This document shows, piece by piece, positions 33,978 through 43,403 of a DNA stretch of 44,458 nucleotides. Position 1 is the first letter of the stretch, and the number at the start of each line of letters is the position of its first letter. Origin of the DNA: Kiritimatiellia bacterium (GTDB taxonomy: Bacteria > Verrucomicrobiota > Kiritimatiellia > CAIQIC01 > Lenti-01); NCBI GenBank assembly GCA_017458625.1, contig JAFTAH010000090.1:1-44458 (forward strand). The letters run 5' to 3'. The notes under the pieces are model-generated. The model was not told the origin of the DNA. It worked only from the letters and a program-made list of their open reading frames with translations, and ran no database searches. A program made the position numbers and the translations under genes.

Positions 33978-35690
33978 TTACGTGTACTTGAGGACTTCCT
34001 CGACGGTGGTGTAGCCATCGAGGATGCAGCGGATGCCGTCCTCGCGGAGGGTGCGCATGCCCATTTCGACGGCCTTGTCGCGGATGACGAGGGTGGGCTT
34101 GCGCTGGTTGATGAGGTCGCGGATGGGATCCTTGACGCGGAGGTATTCGTAGATGCCGCGGCGGCCCTTGTAGCCGGTCTGGTTGCAGTAGGAACAGCCG
34201 GCGCCGTAGTAGAAGGGACGGCCGCCGACCTGCTTTTCGGTGAGGCCGAGCTGCTGAAGGATTTCGGGCGTGGGGGTGTAGGGGGTCTTGCAGTTGTTGC
34301 AGATGGTACGGACGAGTCGCTGGCCGAGGACGGCCTCGAGGGTGGAAGCGATCAGGAAGGGCTCGACGTTCATATCAATCAGACGGGTGACGGCGCCGGC
34401 CGCGTCATTGGTGTGCAGGGTGGAGAACACCAAGTGGCCCGTGAGGGAAGCCTGGATGGCGATCTCGGCGGTTTCGAGGTCGCGGATTTCACCGACCATG
34501 ATGATGTCTGGATCCTGACGGAGGAAGGCGCGGAGGACCTTGCCGAAGGTGACGCCGATGGCCTCGTTGATGGGAACCTGGACAATGCCGTCGATGTCGT
34601 ATTCGACAGGTTCCTCGGCGGTGAGGAGCTTGTTCTCGATGGTGTTGAGGCGGCGGAGGGCGGAGTAGAGGGTGGTGGTCTTGCCGGACCCGGTCGGGCC
34701 GGTGACGACGACGATGCCGTTGGGCTTGTCGATGTCTTCGCAGAAGTCGTGGTAGATGTCGTCCGGCATGCCGATGTTTTCGAGGTCGAGGGAGACGACG
34801 GAGCGGTCGAGGACGCGGAGCACGACAGACTCGCCGAACTGGGTGGGCAGGGTGGACACACGGAAGTCGATCATGCGGCCGGAGATGGGCAGCTGGATGC
34901 GGCCATCCTGGGGGACGCGGCGTTCGGCGATGTTGAGGCCGGAGATGACCTTGAGGCGGGAAATGATGGGGAGGGCCAGGTTTTTCGGGGGAGGGGCCAT
35001 CTCGTAGAGGGCGCCGTCGACGCGGTAGCGAATCTTGAACTGGTCCTCGAAGGGCTCGAAGTGGATGTCGGAGGCGCGGTCCTGGACGGCCTGATAGAGG
35101 ACAAGGTTGACGAAGCGGACGACGGGACGAGAGTTGGCGGCGGCCTCGACGGAGGCAAGGTCCTCCATCTTGGCACCGGACTCCATGAGGTCGCCGGCTC
35201 CCTCGAGGTCGGCCTCCATGTCGGCGATGACGTCCTTCATGGACTCGTCCTCGGCGCCGTAGTAGCGCGTGATGGCGGCGACGACTTCGTCGGCGGTGGC
35301 GACGGCGAGGAGGACGTCCTTGGAGAGGACGAAGGAGATTTCGTCGATGGTGGCGGGCGTCATCATGTCGCAGACGGCGACGGTGACGGAGGAGGAGTCC
35401 GCGGCGATGGGGCAGATGTTGTACATGCGGGCGACGTTGCCCGGGATGGCGGCGAGGACGTCGGCGGAAATGGTCATGTGGTCGAGGTCGACGCGTTCGG
35501 CGGCCAGGAAGTCGCCAATCACCTGGACGGCCTGGTCCTCGGTGAGGGCGCCGAGCTCGACGGCGACGGTGCGGGTGGGCTTGGAGGTACGCTCGTGCTC
35601 GTCGAGGATGTCCTGGACCAGAGAGGGGTCGAGGACGCCGGCGCGGATGGCTTCGTCCAGGAAGAGGTCGTTCGTGACTTGTTCGCTCAT
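33978..35690 (-). CDS. pilB: Type IV pilus extension ATPase
   Basis: A 570-residue GspE/PilB ATPase. An N-terminal GspE-N-type domain is followed by the ATPase core with Walker [13 protein letters not shown] (near 330), the Asp box, and Walker B RQDPDIIMVGEIRD. A zinc-binding four-cysteine module follows (CNNC near 461, CSYC near 498). It powers pilin polymerisation through PilC, encoded just downstream. ATG 35690 follows GGAG. Confidence 0.94.
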   Translation of the reverse strand: MSEQVTNDLFLDEAIRAGVLDPSLVQDILDEHERTSKPTRTVAVELGALTEDQAVQVIGDFLAAERVDLDHMTISADVLAAIPGNVARMYNICPIAADSSSVTVAVCDMMTPATIDEISFVLSKDVLLAVATADEVVAAITRYYGAEDESMKDVIADMEADLEGAGDLMESGAKMEDLASVEAAANSRPVVRFVNLVLYQAVQDRASDIHFEPFEDQFKIRYRVDGALYEMAPPPKNLALPIISRLKVISGLNIAERRVPQDGRIQLPISGRMIDFRVSTLPTQFGESVVLRVLDRSVVSLDLENIGMPDDIYHDFCEDIDKPNGIVVVTGPTGSGKTTTLYSALRRLNTIENKLLTAEEPVEYDIDGIVQVPINEAIGVTFGKVLRAFLRQDPDIIMVGEIRDLETAEIAIQASLTGHLVFSTLHTNDAAGAVTRLIDMNVEPFLIASTLEAVLGQRLVRTICNNCKTPYTPTPEILQQLGLTEKQVGGRPFYYGAGCSYCNQTGYKGRRGIYEYLRVKDPIRDLINQRKPTLVIRDKAVEMGMRTLREDGIRCILDGYTTVEEVLKYT

Positions 35691-35753
35691 GGGGGGCTCC
35701 GGGTGGGATTCGAGGCTTCGGGAGGGGAAAGGGTGGATGCTAATACTTTGTTT

Positions 35754-36839
35754 CTACTGGTTGGTGCGGATTTGCTGGAGGAGTTCCTCGGTGTCCTGGG
35801 CTCTGGTGACCATGTCCTCGTAGGCGATCTTGCCTTCGCGCCAGAGCTGGATGAGGTGGCTGTCGAGGGTCTGCATGCCCCACTTGCCGCCGGTCTGGAT
35901 GTCCGAGGTGATGCGGAAGGTCTTGTTGTCGCGGATGAGGGCGCGGATGGAGGGGGTGGCGATCATGATCTCGAAGGCGCCGATGCGGCCCGGGGCATCC
36001 TTGCGGGGGATGAGCGTCTGGGAGATGACGGCGACGATGGAGGTGGACAGCTGGGTGCGGACCTGCTCCTGCTGGTTGGTGGGGAAGGCGTCGACGATGC
36101 GGTCGACGGTACGGGCGGCGCCGGTGGTGTGGAGGGTGGCGAAGACCAGATGGCCGGTCTCGGCGGCGGTGATGGCCGCCTCCATGGTCTCGAGGTCGCG
36201 CATTTCGCCGACGAGGATGACGTCCGGGTCCTGGCGGAGGGCGCGGCGGAGGGCCTCGGAGAAGGAGGGGACGTCGACGCCGATCTCGCGCTGGGTGACG
36301 ATGGACTTCTTGTGCTCGTGGTAGTACTCGATGGGGTCCTCGATGGTGATGATGTGGCAGTCGCGCTCGGCATTGATGATGTTGACCATGCTGGCGAGCG
36401 TGGTGGTCTTGCCGGAGCCGGTGGGCCCCGTGACCAGGATTAGGCCGCGGGGCTTGAAGAGGAGGTCGCGGGTCTGCGGGGGCAGGCCAATCTCCTCGAG
36501 GGTGAGCATGCGGGTGGGAATCTGGCGGAGGACGATGCCGGCATGGCCCTTCTGGCGGAAGATGGAGACGCGGAAGCGGGCCAGGTTCTTGTAGGAGAAG
36601 CCGAAGTCGGCGCCATTCACCTCGTCGAAGCCCTTGAGGTGCTTGGGCGGCGTGATGGAGCGGAGGAGGCGTTCGGTGTCCTCGGGACGGAGAGGATCGC
36701 TGTCGAGCGGGCAGAGACGGCCCGAGATGCGGAGGACGGGGGGCAGACCGACGGCGAGGTGGAGGTCGGAGGCCCCCTCCTGGACGGCTAGCGCCAGGAG
36801 GTCGTCCATGGAAATGTCGGAGGAATGGAGCTCGCTCAT
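35754..36839 (-). CDS. pilT: Type IV pilus retraction ATPase
   Basis: A 361-residue PilT-family ATPase. An N-terminal PAS-like domain (ASDLHLAVG) is followed by Walker [10 protein letters not shown] (138-146), a Walker B segment [14 protein letters not shown] and the family's C-terminal motif, here AIRALIRD (usually AIRNLIRE). It depolymerises pili and drives twitching or DNA uptake. ATG 36839 lies 16 bp after the pilB2 stop. The frame is open much further upstream only because it lies in the shadow of pilB2. Confidence 0.95.
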   Translation of the reverse strand: MSELHSSDISMDDLLALAVQEGASDLHLAVGLPPVLRISGRLCPLDSDPLRPEDTERLLRSITPPKHLKGFDEVNGADFGFSYKNLARFRVSIFRQKGHAGIVLRQIPTRMLTLEEIGLPPQTRDLLFKPRGLILVTGPTGSGKTTTLASMVNIINAERDCHIITIEDPIEYYHEHKKSIVTQREIGVDVPSFSEALRRALRQDPDVILVGEMRDLETMEAAITAAETGHLVFATLHTTGAARTVDRIVDAFPTNQQEQVRTQLSTSIVAVISQTLIPRKDAPGRIGAFEIMIATPSIRALIRDNKTFRITSDIQTGGKWGMQTLDSHLIQLWREGKIAYEDMVTRAQDTEELLQQIRTNQ

Positions 36840-36855
36840 GGCCGGTGCGTCCTGC

Positions 36856-38565
36856 TTAGTTGGAGTCGCCCATGGACACGCGGAGGACTTCCTCGAGGGT
36901 CGTCTGGCCGGCGACGATCTTGCGGATGCCGTCTTCGCGGAGGGTGCGCATGCCGAGCTCGCGGGCCTTCTGGCGGAGTTCGGTGGAGGCGACCTTCTCG
37001 AAGATGAGGTTGCGGACCTGGTCGTCGATGAGGAAGATCTCGAAGATGCCGATTCGGCCCTTGTAGCCGGTATAGTTGCAGTCGGGGCAGCCCTTGCCGT
37101 GGTAGAGCTGGACGTTCTGGAGCTGCTGGGCGGCTGGGCCGAGGAGGCGGAGTTCGGCCTCGTCCGGGGTGTAGGGCTCCTTGCACTTCTCGCAGATCTT
37201 GCGGACGAGGCGCTGGGCCATGATGGCGCGGATGGAGGAGGCGACCAGGAACGGCTTGACGCCCATGTCGATGAGTCGGGTGACGGCAGACGGGGCGTCG
37301 TTGGTGTGGAGGGTGGAGAACACCAGGTGGCCGGTAAGGGAGGCGTTGACGGCGATTTCGGCGGTTTCGTAGTCGCGGATTTCACCGATCATGATGATGT
37401 TCGGGGCCTGGCGGAGGATGGCGCGGAGGGCGGCCGAGAAGGTCATGCCAATCTCCGAGCGCACCTGCACCTGGTTGATGCCGCTCATCTGGTATTCGAC
37501 AGGGTCTTCGACCGTGATGATCTTGCGGTCGGGCTTGTTGATGGTGTTGAGGCAGGCGTAAAGCGTGGTGGTCTTGCCGGACCCGGTCGGGCCGGTGACC
37601 AGGATGATGCCGTCGCTGAGGCCGATGAGGCGCTCGAACGTCTGCTGGTCATCGGCGAAGAAGCCGAGCTGCGGGAGCCCGAGGGCGATGCCGGCCTTGT
37701 CGAGAATACGCATGACGATGCTCTCGCCGTGGTTGGTCGGGATGGACGAAACACGGAGGTCGAGGTCGCGTCCCATGACGTTGATCTGGATGCGACCGTC
37801 CTGGGGGATGCGCTTTTCCGCGATGGACATGTTGGCCATGATCTTGACGCGGGAGATGATGGCGGACTGGAGGCGCTTCGGCGGGGAGTCGACCTCGTGG
37901 AGGACACCATCGATGCGGTAGCGGACGCGGAACTTCTTGGGCATTGGCTCCAGATGGATATCGGATGCGCGCATCCGGAAGGCCTCCATGATGATGAGGG
38001 AGACCAGCTTGATGATCGGGGCGTCCGATTCCGTCACATCATCCTCGGCGACCAGCTGCTGCTGGACGGAATCGGGGATGTTGCCGTTCTCGTCGCTCAT
38101 GGCGTTGAGGGCTTCGTCGACGGCGCCGGCGGCGCGGCCATAGTAGTTGGCGATGGCCTTGTTGATCTCCTCGGGGAGGGCCACGACGCCCTCGATGTTG
38201 CACTTCAGGAGGTAGCGCAGGCTGTCGAGCGTGTCCACGTCCAGCGGGTCGCCGATGGCCACCGTCAAGGTGTCGCCGTTCTTGTAGACGGGGACGATCT
38301 TGTAGCGCTGGCAGACATCGCCGGGGACGAGTTCCAGGACGTCCTTCTCGATCTCGTGCCCGGTCAGGATGAGGGATTCCATCCCGAACTGGTGGGCAAG
38401 GGCCGTCAGGGCGGTGCGCTTGTCGAGAACCTTTTCGCGGTCGAGCCAATCCAAGACGGCCATGTCCTCCTGGGTGGCCATGTTCCTGGCTTCGATGGCT
38501 TGTTCGTGCTGGAGAAGCCCCACATCCTCCAGAATCTCAAGAATATAGTCGTCGTTCGAGGTCAA
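36856..38565 (-). CDS. Second PilB-type ATPase (TTG start)
   Basis: A 569-residue PilB paralogue and the first gene of the operon. Walker A is [12 protein letters not shown] (near 325); four-cysteine module CEKC/CPDC. The Walker-B region reads [14 protein letters not shown] where the other two ATPases here have RQDPD: two acidic residues are lost, while the GEIRD glutamate is kept. Start is TTG 38565, with AAAGGAG 7 nt upstream and [14 protein letters not shown] as the mature start; the open frame upstream to 38979 is low-complexity and has no start site. It may be an alternative extension motor. Confidence 0.88.
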   Translation of the reverse strand: MTSNDDYILEILEDVGLLQHEQAIEARNMATQEDMAVLDWLDREKVLDKRTALTALAHQFGMESLILTGHEIEKDVLELVPGDVCQRYKIVPVYKNGDTLTVAIGDPLDVDTLDSLRYLLKCNIEGVVALPEEINKAIANYYGRAAGAVDEALNAMSDENGNIPDSVQQQLVAEDDVTESDAPIIKLVSLIIMEAFRMRASDIHLEPMPKKFRVRYRIDGVLHEVDSPPKRLQSAIISRVKIMANMSIAEKRIPQDGRIQINVMGRDLDLRVSSIPTNHGESIVMRILDKAGIALGLPQLGFFADDQQTFERLIGLSDGIILVTGPTGSGKTTTLYACLNTINKPDRKIITVEDPVEYQMSGINQVQVRSEIGMTFSAALRAILRQAPNIIMIGEIRDYETAEIAVNASLTGHLVFSTLHTNDAPSAVTRLIDMGVKPFLVASSIRAIMAQRLVRKICEKCKEPYTPDEAELRLLGPAAQQLQNVQLYHGKGCPDCNYTGYKGRIGIFEIFLIDDQVRNLIFEKVASTELRQKARELGMRTLREDGIRKIVAGQTTLEEVLRVSMGDSN

Positions 38566-38977
38566 CGCGGAACTCCTTTGCTGGCCCCCGTCGGGCGGGG
38601 CGGGCGAAATAGGGATAAGGTGGAATAGAACATTGCCATCATCAACGACTGTACCCCTCTCCTCCCACCCCTGCAAGCTCCTATTTCCGCCCGAATCGGG
38701 GTAGAACGGTTTACCTGGGGAGGAGGGAGAAGGGGAGGGGCACGAAGGGGAGACGAACCAGTCTGTGACAAGGTCTCGCCTTGCCAATGTTGGCGACACA
38801 TTTTTCCCTTGCCTTTCCTCTCCTCCTTCGGGCCTGATTTCAGGAGAAAATGAAAAAATCCCTTTGTATAACCGAAATCTCACATCCTTCAGGCGATAAT
38901 CTCCAGCATCAAGAAGGAACATCCGTTCCTCTTCTGGCTTGCCGAAAGTCACCGCAAGCGCTAGACTGGTGGGCGTC
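38566..38977. other. Divergent region between the pil operon and the Y-family polymerase gene
   Basis: A 412-bp region without a credible gene. It has pyrimidine-rich stretches and two overlapping palindromes, TGACAAGG-N5-CCTTGCCA (38768-38788) and GCCAATGTTGGC (38785-38796), that look like operators. Clear promoters are not visible. Confidence 0.5.
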
Positions 38978-40321
38978 ATGGCCCCGTCCCGTCCCGCCTC
39001 CGCCCGCAGCTACCTCTGCATCGACCTCAAGAGCTTCTATGCCTCCGTCGAATGCGTCGAGCGCGGCCTCGACCCCCTGACCGCCCTGCTGGCGGTGGCC
39101 GACCCCGACCGCGGCACCGGCACGATCTGCCTGGCCCTCTCCCCGGCGCTCAAGGCGCTGGGCATCCGCAACCGCTGCCGCGTCTACGAGATTCCGCGCT
39201 GGATTCCCTACGTCAAGGCCGTCCCGCGCATGAAGCTCTACATCGACTACGCCGCCCGCATCTACTCGACCTATCTCGACTTCATCGCCGCCGAGGACAT
39301 CCACGTCTACTCCATCGACGAGGCCTTCTTCGACGTCACCGCCTACCTCCGGCTCTACCACGCCTCGCCCCGCGAGCTGGCCGTGCGCCTCATGGACGCT
39401 GTCTTGCGCCGCACCGGCATCCGCGCCACGGCGGGCATCGGCACCAACCTCTATCTCGCGAAGATCGCCCTCGACATCCTGGCCAAGCACGCCCCCGACT
39501 TCATCGGCGAACTCGACGAGCCCGCCTACCGCGAGCGCCTCTGGCGTCACCAGCCCCTCACCGACTTCTGGCGCATCGGTCCGGGCATCGCGCGCCACCT
39601 GGCCACCCTGGGCCTGTTCACGATGGAGGACATCGCGCACGCCCCGACCGACCTCCTCTACCGCGAGTTCGGCGTCGATGCCGAGCTGCTCATCGACCAC
39701 GCCTGGGGCCGCGAACCCGTCCGCATGGCCGACATCAAGGCCTACCGCTCCAAGACCCATTCCCTCTCGTCCGGGCAGGTCTTCTTGCGCGACTACGCCT
39801 TTGCCGAGGCCCGTCTGGTCGCCAAGGAGATGATGGACCAGCTCTGTCTCGACATGGTGGAGAAGGGCGTCGCGACCGCCTCCGTGACCCTCTGGGTCGC
39901 CTACGCCTCCCATCCCGCCGCCACGCCGGCCCCCGCCCCCGGCGAAGGGATCCCCGGCGTGTCCCCGGAGGACGTGCGCCTACCCGGCGTTGCCGCCACG
40001 GCGACGCTTGTCCGCCCCTCCAGCTCGGGCCCCGCCTGGATTGCAGCCATCGACGACCTATTCGCCCGCACCGTGTCCCCGGCCGCCTGTATCCGCCGCG
40101 TCAATCTCTCCTGCAACCACCTGGTCCGCGAGGAGGACATCGACTACGGTCTCTTCGACGACCCCGCCCAGGAGGTGAAGACCCGTTCCCTCCAGGCCGC
40201 CGTCAACACCATCAAGCGACGTTTCGGGAAAGATGCCATCCTCAAGGGCATGGACTTCCTGCCCGGAGCCACCACCCGCGAGCGCAACCACCAGATCGGA
40301 GGGCACAAAAGTGGCGAATAA
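38978..40321 (+). CDS. Y-family translesion DNA polymerase (UmuC/UvrX-like)
   Basis: A 447-residue Y-family polymerase. The metal-binding motif IDLKSFYASVE begins at about 15, the catalytic SIDEAFFDV follows at about 107-115, and the HhH region (IGPGIARHLATLGL) and little-finger domain follow. The SPALKALGI segment and TICLALSP are those of the Firmicutes YqjW/UvrX group rather than DinB. It copies damaged DNA with low fidelity. ATG 38978 has a weak GGTGGG upstream. Its last codons overlap the next gene. Confidence 0.88.
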   Translation: MAPSRPASARSYLCIDLKSFYASVECVERGLDPLTALLAVADPDRGTGTICLALSPALKALGIRNRCRVYEIPRWIPYVKAVPRMKLYIDYAARIYSTYLDFIAAEDIHVYSIDEAFFDVTAYLRLYHASPRELAVRLMDAVLRRTGIRATAGIGTNLYLAKIALDILAKHAPDFIGELDEPAYRERLWRHQPLTDFWRIGPGIARHLATLGLFTMEDIAHAPTDLLYREFGVDAELLIDHAWGREPVRMADIKAYRSKTHSLSSGQVFLRDYAFAEARLVAKEMMDQLCLDMVEKGVATASVTLWVAYASHPAATPAPAPGEGIPGVSPEDVRLPGVAATATLVRPSSSGPAWIAAIDDLFARTVSPAACIRRVNLSCNHLVREEDIDYGLFDDPAQEVKTRSLQAAVNTIKRRFGKDAILKGMDFLPGATTRERNHQIGGHKSGE

Positions 40322-40535
40322 CGCTGGCAAACCGCAGGCTCCCCGCCCCTCCCGCCCCTCCCGGTCGCGCGGCGGAAAAGCGTCAGCCGAGCATTATCCG
40401 ATGCCGCTGATCGAACGCGCCAAGCAGTTCATGCCCTTCGCGGCCCTCAAGGGCTTCGACGAGGCCCTGGCCGCCGCCGCCCGCGCCCATGCCGCCATGA
40501 AGCCGCCGCCTTCCCCGCCCCGGCAACCGCAGTAA
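40311..40535 (+). CDS. YolD-like small protein
   Basis: A 74-residue basic protein. The segment RAKQFMPFAALKGFDEAL matches the YolD-like family, found beside UvrX/YqjW-type polymerases in Firmicutes and proposed to act as UmuD-like partners. GTG start at 40311 with GGAGG 9 nt upstream; its first 11 bases overlap the polymerase stop, which implies coupled translation. Confidence 0.72.
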   Translation: MANNAGKPQAPRPSRPSRSRGGKASAEHYPMPLIERAKQFMPFAALKGFDEALAAAARAHAAMKPPPSPPRQPQ

Positions 40536-40568
40536 ACCGCACTTCCCTACGTCCTCGCCGCCAAACGA

Positions 40569-40596
40569 CAGTCGGCAGTCGGCGGTCGACGGTTTC
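40569..40596. repeat. Four-unit 7-bp tandem array (CAGTCGG family)
   Basis: CAGTCGG, CAGTCGG, CGGTCGA, CGGTTTC, 34 bp behind the YolD-like gene. The rest of the gap to the tRNA has no gene. Confidence 0.7.
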
Positions 40597-40764
40597 CACC
40601 ATTCGCCTCAAACATCGCCAATTCCCCGTTATTTTTCCATAAACTCACGCCAATTTGGCTCCAGCGTGGCCACTTTGGCAAGCCCGCTTTCAGCGGCTTC
40701 CATCTCCTGCGGTTCGCGGGCGCGGAGCATCCCGTTCCAGGGGCGTCTGGGCGGTAGTTTTCTC

Positions 40765-40793
40765 TTGCCCCTGCGCGGGTGGCGGGGTATAAG
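40765..40793 (+). promoter_or_regulatory. Promoter of tRNA-Lys
   Basis: TTGCCC (40765-40770), 17-bp spacer, TATAAG (40788-40793). The start would be near 40800, about 23 bp before the tRNA 5' end. Confidence 0.6.
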
Positions 40794-40822
40794 GGACGCG
40801 TCTTTCGCATCGCAAAGGCTGT

Positions 40823-40898
40823 GGGACGGTAGCTCAGTCGGTAGAGCATCGGCCTTTTAAGCCGCGGGTCGCGGGTTCGAGCCCCGCCCGTCTCACCA
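40823..40898 (+). tRNA. tRNA-Lys (anticodon TTT)
   Basis: A full cloverleaf of 76 nt with encoded CCA: 7-bp acceptor stem (GGGACGG/CCGTCTC, one G-T pair), D arm GCTC/GAGC, anticodon loop CTTTTAA, variable loop of 5 and T arm GCGGG/CCCGC. The first anticodon-stem pair is a T-C mismatch (27-43). iorA starts 88 bp downstream. Confidence 0.95.
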
Positions 40899-40986
40899 AT
40901 TCACCCGCGCGCGTTGCCGGCGTCCGAGGTTCCGCCCTGGTCGGGACAGCGCCCGCGACGCGCTTCGGCTATCCAGAGGTCACACC

Positions 40987-42759
40987 ATGAAGAAATTGCT
41001 TTCCGCGAACGAAGCCATCGCCTGGGGCGCCTACGTCGCCGGGTGCTCCGTTGCCGCCGCCTACCCGGGCACCCCTTCGACGGAGGTCCTTGAGAACATC
41101 GCCAAGTTCAAGGGCGAAATCAACTGCGAATGGGCGGTCAACGAGAAGGTGGCGACGGAGATTGCGGTGGGGGCGTCGCTGGCGGGCGTCCGGACGCTGG
41201 TGGCGATGAAGCACGTCGGGCTCAACGTGGCGATGGATCCGCTGATGACGTTCACGCACATCGGGGCGCGGGGCGGCTTCGTGATGGTGGTGGCGGACGA
41301 CCCGTCGATGCACTCCTCGCAGAACGAGCAGGACAACCGGGTGCTGGCGCGTTTCGGGCGCTGCCTGCTCTTCGAGCCCAGCGACTCGCAGGAGGCCTTC
41401 GACATGGTGCGGGAGGCCTTCGCGCTGAGCGAGAAGTACGAGGTGCCCGCCATCGTCCGGACCACGACCCGCATCGCCCACACCTCGACGCCCGTGGAGC
41501 TCGGCGATGCCGTCCGCACCGTCCCGTCGGCCGTTCCCTACGTCAAGGAGCCCTCCCGCAACGTCTCGATTCCGGCCTTCGCGCGCAAGATGCGCTACAA
41601 GACGGAGGCCCGCACGGAGGCCTTGAAGGCGGTGGCGGAGGCCTCGCCGTTCAACTGCGCCGAGGCGGGCACGGGCCGCGTGGGCTTCGTGGCGTCGGGC
41701 GTGGCCTACCAGTACGTGAAGGAGGTGTTCCCGGAGGCGCCGGTGTTCAAGGTCGGGCTGTCGTTCCCGATGCCAATCGAGGCCATCCGGGCGTTTGCGG
41801 CGCCTCTGGAGAAGCTGTGCGTCGTCGAGGAGTCCGACCCTGTCATGGCCGATGCCCTGCGCGCCGCCGGCATTCCCGTCTACGAGCCGAAGACCGAGCT
41901 CCGCATGATGGAGCTCAATCCGACGCGCCTGGCCGCCCTGCGTGCCGAGCTGGCGGGCGAAGCCGCCCCCGCCGTGCCCGCCCCCGCCGCCGACATCCCG
42001 GCGCGTCCGCCGCTTCTGTGCGCCGGATGCAGCCACCGGGGACCGTTCCACGTCCTGGCCAAGCTGAAGGCGACGGTCACGGGCGACATCGGTTGCTACA
42101 CGCTGGGGGTCGCGCCGCCGCTTTCCGCGATGGACGCCGGCCTCTGCATGGGGGCCTCCATCGGCATGGCCATCGGCATGAAAAAGGCCAAGCTGCCGAG
42201 CAAGCGCATCGCGGCCGTCATCGGCGACAGCACCTTCTTCCACTCCGGCATGACGGGCCTTCTCGACGCGGTCTACAACCAGACGCCCGTCACCGTCATC
42301 GTCCTCGACAACCGCATCACTGCGATGACCGGCCACCAGCCCAACCCCGGCTCCGGCCGCACCGCCCTCGGCGACGCCGTTCCGGCGGTTTCTATCGCCG
42401 CCATCGCCCGCGCCTTCGGGGTGCCGCGCGTCCACGAGGTCGACCCCTACGACCTGGCCGGCATGGAGAAGGTGTTCGCCGAATGCCTCGACAGCGGCGA
42501 AACCTGTCTGGTTGTCGTCCGCGGCCCCTGCGTCCTCAACGAGAAGAAGGGCGGCAAGCAGATTTCCTTCGTCGACCCGGCCACCTGCCGCGCCTGCGGC
42601 GCCTGTCTGCGCCTCGGCTGCCCGGCGATTGTCCGCGGCGAGCCCAAGACGCCCGGGAGCAAGGCCCACATCGCGGCCATTGACCCGGCATCCTGCATCG
42701 GCTGCACCCTCTGCAACCAGGTCTGCCCGTTCGGTGCCATCTCCAACCAAACCCTGTAA
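40987..42759 (+). CDS. iorA: Indolepyruvate:ferredoxin oxidoreductase, alpha subunit
   Basis: A 590-residue thiamine-diphosphate enzyme. Pyruvate-ferredoxin-type domains include the opening AAAYPGTPSTEV. The TPP-binding domain has GDSTFFHSG and DNRITAMTGHQ, and two ferredoxin-like 4Fe-4S clusters lie at the C-terminus (CRACGACLRLGCP and CIGCTLCNQVCP). With IorB it oxidatively decarboxylates aryl pyruvates from aromatic amino acids, reducing ferredoxin; typical of anaerobes. AGGTCACACC precedes the ATG. Confidence 0.93.
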   Translation: MKKLLSANEAIAWGAYVAGCSVAAAYPGTPSTEVLENIAKFKGEINCEWAVNEKVATEIAVGASLAGVRTLVAMKHVGLNVAMDPLMTFTHIGARGGFVMVVADDPSMHSSQNEQDNRVLARFGRCLLFEPSDSQEAFDMVREAFALSEKYEVPAIVRTTTRIAHTSTPVELGDAVRTVPSAVPYVKEPSRNVSIPAFARKMRYKTEARTEALKAVAEASPFNCAEAGTGRVGFVASGVAYQYVKEVFPEAPVFKVGLSFPMPIEAIRAFAAPLEKLCVVEESDPVMADALRAAGIPVYEPKTELRMMELNPTRLAALRAELAGEAAPAVPAPAADIPARPPLLCAGCSHRGPFHVLAKLKATVTGDIGCYTLGVAPPLSAMDAGLCMGASIGMAIGMKKAKLPSKRIAAVIGDSTFFHSGMTGLLDAVYNQTPVTVIVLDNRITAMTGHQPNPGSGRTALGDAVPAVSIAAIARAFGVPRVHEVDPYDLAGMEKVFAECLDSGETCLVVVRGPCVLNEKKGGKQISFVDPATCRACGACLRLGCPAIVRGEPKTPGSKAHIAAIDPASCIGCTLCNQVCPFGAISNQTL

Positions 42760-42775
42760 AGCGAGGAGCTTCCCG

Positions 42776-43363
42776 ATGAGCAACGACATCCAGAACGTGA
42801 CCAACGTGACCCTCGTCGGCGTCGGCGGACAGGGGACCATCCTGGTCTCCGACCTCCTGGCGCTGGCGGCCATGGCCGCCGGATTCGACGTCAAGAAGTC
42901 TGAGATCCACGGCATGAGCCAGCGCGGCGGGTCCGTCATCTCCCAGGTGCGGTTCGGCGCGCACGTCCATTCTCCGATCATTCCCGAAGGCGGCACGGAC
43001 ATCCTGGTCGCGTTCGAGCGCACCGAGGCCCTCCGCTACGCCCATCTTCTCAAGCCCGGCGGGATTTTCCTGGTCAACCACCTCGAAAAGACGCCCGTCT
43101 CGGTGTCCTCTGGCGCCCAGCCGCCCCTCCAGGACCCTGACGCCCGCCTTGCCGCCTATCCCGGCCTGCGGCTCGTCGAGGCCGAAGCCCTGGCCAAGCA
43201 GGCGGGCAATCCCCGGACCGCCAACGTCGTGCTGCTAGGTGCCCTCTCCCGGGACCTCCCCGCCATTTCCGCCGAGGCCTGGCAGGCCGCCCTCCACCAG
43301 CGCGTTCCCGCCAAGTTCCTCGACGTCAACCTTCGCGCCTTCACCCTTGGTGCCTCCTCCTGA
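42776..43363 (+). CDS. iorB: Indolepyruvate:ferredoxin oxidoreductase, beta subunit
   Basis: A 195-residue beta subunit of the 2-oxoacid:ferredoxin oxidoreductase gamma type: VGVGGQGTILVSDLLA at the start and SEIHGMSQRGGSV in the middle are diagnostic. ATG 42776 has GAGGAG 7-8 nt upstream and lies 16 bp after iorA; it forms the heterodimer with IorA. Confidence 0.93.
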   Translation: MSNDIQNVTNVTLVGVGGQGTILVSDLLALAAMAAGFDVKKSEIHGMSQRGGSVISQVRFGAHVHSPIIPEGGTDILVAFERTEALRYAHLLKPGGIFLVNHLEKTPVSVSSGAQPPLQDPDARLAAYPGLRLVEAEALAKQAGNPRTANVVLLGALSRDLPAISAEAWQAALHQRVPAKFLDVNLRAFTLGASS

Positions 43364-43403
43364 TTTGTCCCGTTCCCATCCCCATCGATTCTTCTCCCCG
43401 CCC

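Noticed and set aside
32958..36443. 1161-codon open frame on the plus strand, antisense to pilC, pilB and pilT
   Set aside because: It is the complement of conserved genes; high GC keeps the opposite strand free of stops. Its translation is repetitive Gly/Asp/Val/Glu without any family.
36634..38628. 664-codon open frame antisense to the second pilB gene
   Set aside because: Shadow frame; repetitive composition and no start signal.
38566..38979. N-terminal extension of the second PilB to an ATG at 38979
   Set aside because: The extension is low complexity and crosses the divergent promoter region; TTG 38565 has an excellent ribosome binding site.
40823..40898. tRNA-Lys as an integration site of a mobile element
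   Set aside because: No integrase and no repeat of the tRNA 3' end is found in the window.
40969..43023. 684-codon open frame antisense to iorA and iorB
   Set aside because: Composition is that of a shadow frame; iorA and iorB carry clear cofactor motifs.
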